A stretch of 7,441 nucleotides of DNA from Deltaproteobacteria bacterium (GTDB lineage Bacteria; Desulfobacterota; Deferrimicrobia; Deferrimicrobiales; Deferrimicrobiaceae), in assembly GCA_003105225.1 (NCBI GenBank), contig PQAK01000041.1, forward strand, positions 1-7,441. Direction: 5' to 3'. The position numbers were made by a program, and so were the translations under genes. The notes beneath the pieces were generated by a model. It ran no database searches, was not told the origin of the DNA, and saw nothing but the letters and a program-made list of their open reading frames with translations. This document shows, one piece after another, positions 1 to 4,389 of this stretch. Numbering within the stretch: the first letter of the stretch is position 1; each line of letters starts with the position of its first letter.

Positions 1-353
1 ACGTGGTCTGCTCCGCGCTGGAATCCGACCGCCTCGCGGTTCTCGCCGCGAAGAGGACCATCGTCACCGTGGAAGCGATCGTCCCCGCCGGCGCGTTCGT
101 AGCCCGCCCGGGCGAGATCTTCCTTTCCTCCCTCCACATCGACTTGGTCGTGGTCGCCCCGCGGGGCGCCCACCCGGGCGCGTGCGTCAACACGTACGGA
201 ATCGACCGGGCCCATGTCGAGACGTACCTTGCGGCGTCGAAGTCGCAGGAAGGGTTTTCCGCCTATCTTGCGGAATACGTCCTCGGGAAGACGGAGGAAA
301 CGTACCTGGAACGGACGGGGAATGCGCGGGCAGCCGCGGGAAAGGGGGCGTGA
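1..353 (+). CDS. CoA-transferase family I subunit A (GctA/IpdA-like), C-terminal part
   Basis: This is the 3' end of a gene that enters from the left edge; about 117 C-terminal residues are visible and the GTG at position 3 is only an internal codon. The visible part has the conserved end of family I CoA-transferase alpha subunits: an AAKRTIVTVEAIVP segment, then a hydrophobic strand, then a GAHPGAC segment followed by a tyrosine and a run of acidic and aromatic residues (YLAEYVLGKTEE). Such subunits pair with a B subunit to move CoA between acyl groups (glutaconate, 3-oxoacid) or, in the IpdAB branch, to hydrolyse a ring-derived CoA ester. The stop at 351-353 lies 4 bases before the B subunit start, as expected for coupled synthesis of a 1:1 complex. 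The catalytic half lies outside the window, so the substrate cannot be read here. Confidence 0.85.
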   Translation, partial: VVCSALESDRLAVLAAKRTIVTVEAIVPAGAFVARPGEIFLSSLHIDLVVVAPRGAHPGACVNTYGIDRAHVETYLAASKSQEGFSAYLAEYVLGKTEETYLERTGNARAAAGKGA

Positions 354-357
354 GGCG

Positions 358-1107
358 ATGCCGCTGGCCCTTTCCGGCTGCACTCCCGACGAGTTTCTCG
401 CCTTCCGGATCTCGCAGGAAGTCCGCGATTTCGAGCGGACGGCCGTGGGAACGCTCTCTCCCGTGCCGCTCTTGGGGGTCCTGCACGCCCAGGCGTCCCA
501 CGCCGGGCACGGGAAATTTCTCCTGCTCGGCTCCCGGGAGACCCCGCTCACGGAGGGATCCAAGGAGCTGTTCGACCTCGCGCAGCGAGGGAAGCTCGAC
601 CTCTTCTTCCTCTCGGGGGCGCAGATCGACCGGAAGGGGAACATCAATCTCACCTGCATCGGGCCGTACGACTCCCCGAAGGTCCGGCTCCCCGGGGGGG
701 CGGGGTCGGCGATGCTCTATTACATGACCCGGCGCGTGGTCCTGTTCACGCTGTCCCATTCCCCCCGCCTCTTCGTGGAGAAGTGCGACTTCGTCACCTC
801 GGCCGCGTCCACCCCGCAATACCCGTGGCGGCGCGGCGGGCCGACCCGGCTGATCACCCCCCTTTGCACGATGGAATACGACACGGGGGACGGCGAGTGG
901 CGCCTGCTCTCCCTGCACCCCGGGGTATCCCACGCGGAGGCGCAGAAGGAAACCGGGTTCCCGCTCCTTCCGGGATCGGCGCCCGAAACGCCTTCACCGC
1001 CTCCCGAAGACGTCGCCCTCCTTCGTGCGCAAATCCCGGTGCTCGCGAACTCCTACCCCGTGTTCGCCCAGGCGCTGGAGGCGCGCATCGGCGCTCTTTC
1101 CCCCTGA
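358..1107 (+). CDS. CoA-transferase family I subunit B (GctB/IpdB-like)
   Basis: The predicted protein has 249 residues, close to the usual size for GctB or IpdB. I chose the ATG at 358 because it follows the A subunit stop by 4 bases and has a G-rich ribosome site; the in-frame start at 214 would overlap subunit A by 140 bases. Family marks in order are: GTLSPVPLLG (31-40), the GAQIDRKGNIN segment (87-97), GPYDSPK then LPGGAGSA (102-118), EKCDFVTS (141-148) and SLHPGV (185-190). These match the GctB fold closely by eye. It should form the CoA-transferase with the gene just upstream. Oddly, the place where Acidaminococcus GctB has its nucleophile Glu54 reads FLLLGS here (54-59), with no glutamate. 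Mycobacterial IpdB also lacks it, with the catalytic glutamate carried by IpdA. The exact substrate is unknown: fatty acid, aromatic or steroid-type ring breakdown are all possible. Confidence 0.87.
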   Translation: MPLALSGCTPDEFLAFRISQEVRDFERTAVGTLSPVPLLGVLHAQASHAGHGKFLLLGSRETPLTEGSKELFDLAQRGKLDLFFLSGAQIDRKGNINLTCIGPYDSPKVRLPGGAGSAMLYYMTRRVVLFTLSHSPRLFVEKCDFVTSAASTPQYPWRRGGPTRLITPLCTMEYDTGDGEWRLLSLHPGVSHAEAQKETGFPLLPGSAPETPSPPPEDVALLRAQIPVLANSYPVFAQALEARIGALSP

Positions 1108-1249
1108 CGCCGGCCGCCGCCCCGCGTCCTTGACGGCCGTCGCGCCCGTCGGTCCCGAAACATTTATCCTTCCCGCGCGTCTAAATGCGCATACACGGAG
1201 CATTCCCGGCTTCCTGCCGTCTTTTACGGAAGGCAAACGAGGAGACATC

Positions 1250-1477
1250 GTGGCGCCATCGCTTCCCTGCCCGAACTGCGGACACGTGGACGACCTGGAA
1301 ACCGTCATTCCGCTCGGAATCATCGCGGGCAATTCCACTTTATGGAATTGTCGATGCGGGATCCTCCGGGCGGTGGAGATCGGTCGCGCCCCCCGCGAAC
1401 TCGTCAGGAAGGTGATCGTGGCGGACGAGACGAGGGATTGGATCCGGCGTTCCCTCGGGCACCGGAAGGCGGGATGA
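1250..1477 (+). CDS. small zinc-ribbon protein, first of a tandem paralogous pair
   Basis: The predicted 75-residue protein begins at GTG 1250, preceded by a GAGGAG ribosome site at a normal distance. An in-frame start at 1025 would lie inside the CoA-transferase gene and is rejected. It has a CPNCG pair at residues 7-11 and a second CRCG pair at 34-37, which together make a likely four-cysteine zinc site. Between and after them is a conserved-looking core: VDDLETV, LW before the second pair, RAVEIGR after it, and a basic helical tail with RELVRK. There is no signal peptide or membrane segment. The same core recurs in the protein at 1564-1842, with about half of the residues identical over 55, so the two arose by duplication. 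I do not recognise the family and give no function. The ATG of the next small gene overlaps its stop (ATGA). Confidence 0.68.
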   Translation: MAPSLPCPNCGHVDDLETVIPLGIIAGNSTLWNCRCGILRAVEIGRAPRELVRKVIVADETRDWIRRSLGHRKAG

Positions 1478-1557
1478 TCTCCGCCATGGGCGTACGGCTG
1501 ATCGTTTTTCTCGCGGCCATCCTGCTCGCTTTTCTTGGAATGGAATTCGACTCGTAA
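1474..1557 (+). CDS. 27-residue single-pass membrane peptide
   Basis: The start ATG at 1474 overlaps the stop of the upstream zinc-ribbon gene (ATGA), and a GGAAGG lies just ahead, so translation could be coupled. The predicted peptide is one hydrophobic helix: a short head with a single arginine (GVR), about 15 aliphatic residues (LIVFLAAILLAFLG), then an acidic end, MEFDS. A second ATG at 1486 would give a 23-residue version with the same helix. It stops 6 bases before the membrane-anchored zinc-ribbon gene. Its position between two paralogues suggests either a small partner protein in the membrane or a remnant of the membrane anchor of the first copy. Short open frames like this can arise by chance; the tight packing and the clean helix are the only support. 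Confidence 0.42.
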   Translation: MISAMGVRLIVFLAAILLAFLGMEFDS

Positions 1558-1563
1558 AAGACG

Positions 1564-1842
1564 ATGCGCAAACGTCTGTTCCTCGGGCTCGGTCTCATTG
1601 GCGCGGCTTTGGTCTTCCTTGCGGTTGCCGTACGCCGCATCGGCTCCATGTCGCCCCCCTGCCCGATCTGCGGACGCAGGGACGACCTGGCCACGGTCGA
1701 TCCCATCGGAACGCACCTGGGCAAGGCGGTTCTCTGGCAATGCCCGTGCGGAAACACGCGGGCGGTCCTGATCGGCCGTTACGTTCCGCGCGCTCTCATC
1801 GAGAAGGCGTTGCTCCGGGATGCGGGATCGAACCGACCGTAA
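1564..1842 (+). CDS. membrane-anchored zinc-ribbon protein, second of the tandem pair
   Basis: The predicted 92-residue protein starts with MRKR and a hydrophobic helix (about residues 5-23, LFLGLGLIGAALVFLAVAV), followed by RRIG, so it should be a single-pass anchor rather than a cleaved signal. After it comes a four-cysteine zinc site: CPICG (33-37) and CPCG (60-63). The soluble part repeats the pattern of the upstream 75-residue protein: RRDDLATV, a glycine-rich stretch, LW, the second cysteine pair, RAVLIGR, then PRALIEKA. DNA similarity over the first cysteine motif is also plain (33 of 40 bases at 1268-1307 against 1661-1700). The ribosome site is weak, so translation may depend on the upstream peptide gene ending 6 bases before. 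Positive charges on both sides of the helix leave the topology open. Function is unknown; no family is recognised. Confidence 0.65.
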   Translation: MRKRLFLGLGLIGAALVFLAVAVRRIGSMSPPCPICGRRDDLATVDPIGTHLGKAVLWQCPCGNTRAVLIGRYVPRALIEKALLRDAGSNRP

Positions 1843-1849
1843 ACTCCGA

Positions 1850-1885
1850 CCGGGAAAGAGGGGTGAATCCCGGGCGATGCGCCCG
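1850..1885. other. two overlapping, mutually exclusive small hairpins
   Basis: In the gap after the zinc-ribbon genes, CCGGGA (1850-1855) can pair with TCCCGG (1868-1873), and CGGGCG (1871-1876) can pair with CGCCCG (1880-1885) around a 3-base loop. The two stems share bases 1871-1873, so only one can form at a time. No U-tract follows on the plus strand, so it is not a normal intrinsic terminator. No gene starts just downstream on that strand, so an attenuator role is hard to defend. The rest of 1843-1937 holds nothing I can name. In a GC-rich genome this may be chance. Confidence 0.2.
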
Positions 1886-1937
1886 AGGAGGAAGAGCGCC
1901 TGGAGCACCGGCAAAGTCCCGTGATGAAAGAGGATGG

Positions 1938-1976
1938 GAAAAAGAACAAGGGATTACGGTGGCATTCCGTAATCCC
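1938..1976 (-). terminator. intrinsic terminator of tRNA-Gly
   Basis: A perfect 10-base-pair stem (GGGATTACGG at 1950-1959 with CCGTAATCCC at 1967-1976) encloses a 7-base loop. Read on the minus strand it starts 11 bases past the encoded CCA and is followed by TTGTTCTTTTTC, a U-rich tract with a few interruptions. This is the standard form of a factor-independent terminator and closes the tRNA transcript. Confidence 0.85.
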
Positions 1977-1987
1977 CGGAGTTTGCA

Positions 1988-2062
<75 letters not shown>

Positions 2063-2073
2063 GCAGATTCAAA

Positions 2074-2103
2074 AGTATGCGAAATACAGGGTATACCTGT
2101 CAA
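2074..2103 (-). promoter_or_regulatory. sigma-70 type promoter of tRNA-Gly
   Basis: On the minus strand a consensus -35 box TTGACA (complement of 2098-2103) is followed after 18 bases by CATACT (complement of 2074-2079), four of six matches to TATAAT. The predicted transcript start is about 2067, leaving a leader of only a few bases before the tRNA. An imperfect palindrome, ACAGG-GTATA-CCTGT (2086-2100), lies over the -35 end and spacer and could be a protein site or chance. Confidence 0.65.
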
Positions 2104-2214
2104 GGCCAAGCTTCCGGGGACTTGAAAATATGTCGCACCATCGCGGCACTGCAATATAATCACGCAATTTATTAGGCAAATCCAGACACCAGCACCCCGG
2201 TGGCGAGAACGAGC

Positions 2215-2379
2215 TTACTTTTCCTTTTCGTACGCTCGTCTCCGGACGATCTTGACCGCCTTCTCCACGTCCTTAGTCGTCAACGTCGTCTTTTTCAACG
2301 CTTCCGTGGCAATCTTGAAAGCCGCCTCAAGACGGTCCTTCGGGGACAGAACGGAGAGGATATAATCTTCTTTCGACAT
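2215..2379 (-). CDS. 54-residue helical protein of unknown function, downstream of the toxin-antitoxin pair
   Basis: The chosen start is the ATG at 2379, with GGGAAG ahead at a workable distance. A GTG at 2454, directly after the toxin stop, would add 25 residues including a CPRC pair, but the extension looks unlike a natural N-terminus. The 54-residue product is rich in lysine and glutamate with no cysteine or membrane segment. It looks like two helices, SPKDRLEAAFKIATEALKK and a basic one with KDVEKAVKIVRRR. Such size and charge are common among antitoxins and small DNA-binding proteins, but no known motif is visible and no toxin gene follows it. It lies 75 bases past the toxin on the same strand, so it may share that transcript. 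Base composition is near 50 percent GC, well below the neighbouring housekeeping genes, which suggests acquisition. Confidence 0.6.
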   Translation of the reverse strand: MSKEDYILSVLSPKDRLEAAFKIATEALKKTTLTTKDVEKAVKIVRRRAYEKEK

Positions 2380-2454
2380 TACAGACTTCCCATAGCAAAA
2401 TCCACTTGATGCCTCCTGACACCTGGGGCAGGAAAGCTCCTCATGCAGCCACAC

Positions 2455-2775
2455 CTATCGCAGCAATCGGTGCTGCAGGAGAGACTGCATGTCCCTCCTC
2501 CCGTCCAATACACAATGGACGACGACAGTGTCGCCGTGGATCGCGTAGAGGATCCGATACGGCTTGAAATGAATTTCGCGATACTCCCGGATGCCGATCC
2601 GCTCCAACTCGGGAGGGAAATGCCCCCGCTCCGGCATATCGGCAAGACTTGCCATGGCACCCTCCAGTCCGTCGAGCAGGGCATCGGCCCGAGCCGGCGA
2701 ATCGTTGGTCTCCACGTAGAGGTGGATTTCGAGCAGGTCCAGCTCCGCCGCGTCGACGATCGTGACGCGGGGCAT
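2455..2775 (-). CDS. RelE/ParE-family toxin of a type II toxin-antitoxin pair
   Basis: The predicted protein has 106 residues, normal for ParE. An N-terminal helical hairpin (about 8-45, with DLLEIHLYVE and ALLDGLEGAMASL) is followed by MPERGHFPPEL (47-57). Then comes the sheet that marks the family: REYREIHFKPYRILYAI (63-79), GDTVVVHCVL (81-90) and the DGRRDMQSLL end (91-100). ParE-like members usually poison DNA gyrase and RelE-like members cut mRNA on the ribosome. The residues here do not settle which, though the lack of an obvious RelE lysine/arginine catalytic set and the Phd-type partner leave both open. Its ATG shares one base with the antitoxin stop (TAATG), so it is translated by coupling after the antitoxin. 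Nothing suggests inactivation. Confidence 0.88.
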   Translation of the reverse strand: MPRVTIVDAAELDLLEIHLYVETNDSPARADALLDGLEGAMASLADMPERGHFPPELERIGIREYREIHFKPYRILYAIHGDTVVVHCVLDGRRDMQSLLQHRLLR

Positions 2776-3059
2776 TACGACCGGCGTCTGCGACGGATCT
2801 TATCGCGTATCCTTCCGAACGCCTTCGCGGCCGTCCGGACACGGCCCGCTTCCAGATCCTTCCTGCTCAATGCAAGGATCTTGAGCAGCGCCAGGCTTTC
2901 CTGGATCCGCTCGTATTCGCCGATGTCCTGAAGGACGGCCTTTGCCTCGCCGTTTTGGGTAATGATGACGATCTGCCGGTTTTCCGCGACCTCCCTTAGG
3001 AGTTCGGCCGCGTGCGCCTTGACGTAGCTGATCGGCTTGACCGCATCCTGAAGCGGCAT
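2775..3059 (-). CDS. Phd/YefM-family antitoxin
   Basis: The predicted protein has 94 residues. The N-terminal half is a typical Phd/YefM DNA-binding and dimer domain: VKPISYVKAHAAELLREV (7-24), then the sheet IVIITQNGEAKAVLQDI (30-46) and EYERIQESLALLKILALS (48-65). The C-terminal tail (about 66-94), which in this family wraps the toxin and neutralises it, ends in an unusual run of basic residues (KIRRRRRS). A GGGAGG ribosome site lies 6 bases before the ATG. Antitoxin first and toxin second, overlapping by one base, is the classical order. The family usually represses its own promoter, and a long palindrome at 3089-3117 upstream fits that. Confidence 0.9.
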   Translation of the reverse strand: MPLQDAVKPISYVKAHAAELLREVAENRQIVIITQNGEAKAVLQDIGEYERIQESLALLKILALSRKDLEAGRVRTAAKAFGRIRDKIRRRRRS

Positions 3060-3065
3060 GTCTTG

Positions 3066-3077
3066 CCTCCCGGGAGG
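3066..3077. repeat. 12-base palindrome covering the antitoxin ribosome site
   Basis: CCTCCCGGGAGG is perfectly self-complementary. On the minus strand its second half is the GGGAGG ribosome site of the antitoxin gene. As a palindrome without a loop it cannot form a stable hairpin within one RNA, so it may be chance or a second repressor contact. Confidence 0.3.
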
Positions 3078-3088
3078 AACAGCTAGCT

Positions 3089-3132
3089 AGGACTTAATTC
3101 AGTCTATATTAAGTCCTCAGGCGGGGCAACAA
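3089..3132 (-). promoter_or_regulatory. palindromic operator and promoter of the toxin-antitoxin operon
   Basis: A perfect inverted repeat, AGGACTTAAT (3089-3098) and ATTAAGTCCT (3108-3117), flanks a 9-base spacer. On the minus strand a weak promoter fits over it: TTGTTG (complement of 3127-3132), 18 bases, then TATAGA (complement of 3103-3108), which places the -10 box at the palindrome. Repressor bound there would block RNA polymerase. This is the usual autoregulation layout for Phd/YefM operons; the sequence supports the site directly, while its use by this antitoxin is inference. It lies 30 bases ahead of the antitoxin start. Confidence 0.72.
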
Positions 3133-3161
3133 CCTTGAGATAAGAAAAAGGGGGGCCGCGC

Positions 3162-3740
3162 CTACCGGTTGAAGATCTCCCCCACGAAACGGAAGAAATA
3201 GTCGAGCCCCGACCACGCCGTCAGCACGATCCCCCCCACGAGGAACACCATGCCGAACAGGTGCGCATCGAGACCGATCACCGGCAGCGGGTAATGCAGG
3301 ATGAGCGCCGCCACCCCGATGTTGAGGAGGAGCGTCTTCGCCTTGCCCAGGGGGGAGGCGGCGATGATGACCCCCTCGGTGGAGGCGACGCCGCGCAGCG
3401 CCGTCACCCCGATCTCCCGCGCGACGACGATCGCCACCATCCAGGCGGGCACCCGGTGGGGAGGGATCAGCATGATCATGGCGGCGCACACCAGGAGCTT
3501 GTCCGCCAGGGGGTCCAGGAGCTTCCCGAGCGAGGTGACCATCTGGTACCGGCGCGCGAGGTATCCGTCGAAGAGGTCCGTCACGGTGGCCGCCACGAAC
3601 AGGGAGAAGGTGATGAGAGACCGGGTGAACGGGATCTGCCGGCCCTCCGGCATGTACAAAAGGAAAACGACCACCGGGATCGTAAGGATCCGCAGAAGCG
3701 TCAGAACGGTGGGCGGATTGAGCCGGGACTTCCGGTTCAT
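3162..3740 (-). CDS. pgsA: CDP-diacylglycerol-glycerol-3-phosphate 3-phosphatidyltransferase
   Basis: This inner-membrane enzyme joins CDP-diacylglycerol and glycerol-3-phosphate to make phosphatidylglycerophosphate, the first step to phosphatidylglycerol and cardiolipin. The 192-residue length is typical. The CDP-alcohol phosphotransferase signature is complete and correctly spaced: D55, D58-G59, A62-R63, G72, D76, D80 (TDLFDGYLAR then GKLLDPLADK). The N-terminus NPPTVLTLLRILTIPVVV is the usual PgsA start, and several hydrophobic helices follow (about 85-103, 128-150 and 158-180). I chose the ATG at 3740 because it begins that conserved N-terminus and overlaps the transglycosylase stop by 4 bases (ATGA). 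Translation is probably coupled to that gene, with the shared promoter at 4331-4359. No strong terminator follows, so some transcripts may run into the toxin-antitoxin genes. Confidence 0.95.
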   Translation of the reverse strand: MNRKSRLNPPTVLTLLRILTIPVVVFLLYMPEGRQIPFTRSLITFSLFVAATVTDLFDGYLARRYQMVTSLGKLLDPLADKLLVCAAMIMLIPPHRVPAWMVAIVVAREIGVTALRGVASTEGVIIAASPLGKAKTLLLNIGVAALILHYPLPVIGLDAHLFGMVFLVGGIVLTAWSGLDYFFRFVGEIFNR

Positions 3741-4321
3741 TCCTGGGAGGCGTATTTCTGGTAGTAGTCCAACACCCGTTTTACGTAGACCCGGGTTTCC
3801 TGGTAGGGGGGAATGCCGCCGTACTTCCGGACCGCGGCGGGCCCGGCGTTGTAGGCCGCCACCGCATGGGTGACGTTCCCGCCGAACGTGCCCAGCAATT
3901 CCTTGATGTATTTCACGCCTCCCTCGATATTTTCCACGGGATCGAAGGGGTCGTTGACCTTCAGGCGCTTGGAGGTGAACGGCATGAGCTGCATCATCCC
4001 CTTGGCCCCCTTGCGGGAGATGGCGTACCGGTTGCCGTTCGATTCGGCCCGGATGATCGCCCTCACGAGCGCGGGCGACAACTGGTTCGCGCGGGAAAAC
4101 CGGTCGGCGTATTCCATCACCCATGCCGCCTGGGCGGGCCCTTTCGGGTACGAAGGCAGTTCCTTGATCCCCTCGCGCAGATAAAGCTCATATTTTTCAT
4201 CATATTGCGTGTTGCTGTAGTGGACGACTCCTTCGCCGTCGACGAACCGGTAGATGTCCGCCCAAAGTACCGTTGGACAAACGGCCATGGATATGATTAA
4301 AAATATGCGGAAATAAATCAT
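3737..4321 (-). CDS. lytic murein transglycosylase with N-terminal DUF4124-like segment
   Basis: The enzyme cuts peptidoglycan glycan strands, leaving 1,6-anhydromuramic ends, in the periplasm. The 194-residue precursor starts with a signal peptide (1-21, ending VLWA). The next segment, DIYRFVDGEGVVHYSNT (22-38), resembles the DUF4124 motif common before such domains. The SLT/goose-lysozyme-type domain (about 75-190) has the catalytic glutamate E93 in RAESNGN, then GAKGMMQLMP (105-114), NIEGGVKYI (131-139), AYNAGP (156-161) and a C-terminal tyrosine-rich part (PPYQETRVYV). All family key residues are present. The ATG at 4321 has GAGGA just ahead, although the predicted transcript starts so close that the site may be cut. 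Its stop overlaps pgsA by 4 bases, so wall remodelling and phospholipid synthesis share a transcript. Confidence 0.93.
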   Translation of the reverse strand: MIYFRIFLIISMAVCPTVLWADIYRFVDGEGVVHYSNTQYDEKYELYLREGIKELPSYPKGPAQAAWVMEYADRFSRANQLSPALVRAIIRAESNGNRYAISRKGAKGMMQLMPFTSKRLKVNDPFDPVENIEGGVKYIKELLGTFGGNVTHAVAAYNAGPAAVRKYGGIPPYQETRVYVKRVLDYYQKYASQE

Positions 4322-4324
4322 AAT
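4319..4324 (+). promoter_or_regulatory. possible -10 box for nadB
   Basis: CATAAT on the plus strand matches five of six bases of TATAAT and would give a leader of about 60 bases before nadB. No good -35 box is seen at the right distance. It overlaps the start codon of the divergent transglycosylase gene, so the two promoters would be entangled. Confidence 0.25.
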
Positions 4325-4330
4325 TCCTCA

Positions 4331-4359
4331 ATTCTAAGGAATCGCCCCTCCCCTGTCAA
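4331..4359 (-). promoter_or_regulatory. sigma-70 type promoter of the transglycosylase-pgsA operon
   Basis: On the minus strand a consensus TTGACA (complement of 4354-4359) is followed after exactly 17 bases by TAGAAT (complement of 4331-4336), five of six matches to TATAAT. Only 9 bases separate the -10 box from the ATG at 4321, so a start at the usual 6-8 bases gives a nearly leaderless message. A 6-base inverted repeat, ATTCCT (4323-4328) and AGGAAT (4337-4342), spans the -10 box and ribosome site. Confidence 0.68.
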
Positions 4360-4389
4360 CCCGTGGAGCACGGCGCCGAAAGGAGCGGT

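Noticed and set aside
1025..1249. Longer N-terminus for the first zinc-ribbon protein
   Set aside because: It would overlap the CoA-transferase gene and has a random basic sequence; the GTG at 1250 has a good ribosome site.
1108..1249. Possible promoter (TTGACG at 1130-1135) or terminator before the zinc-ribbon genes
   Set aside because: No -10 box lies at a proper distance, and the hairpins found have only four or five pairs. I see nothing else firm in this 142-base gap.
994..1914. 306-residue minus-strand open frame across the zinc-ribbon genes
   Set aside because: It runs antisense through three better-supported small genes and the end of the CoA-transferase, with low-complexity basic composition. 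The zinc-ribbon paralogy supports the plus strand.
2155..2160. Perfect TATAAT on the plus strand
   Set aside because: There is no -35 box at the right distance and no plus-strand gene downstream, only the 3' side of minus-strand genes.
2443..2931. 162-residue plus-strand frame over the toxin-antitoxin genes
   Set aside because: It is antisense to the clear ParE and Phd homologues and shows no family pattern.
3133..3161. Possible terminator after pgsA
   Set aside because: A CCCCCCTTTTTC tract is present on the minus strand, but only a three-pair stem can be drawn before it, so it is too weak to call.
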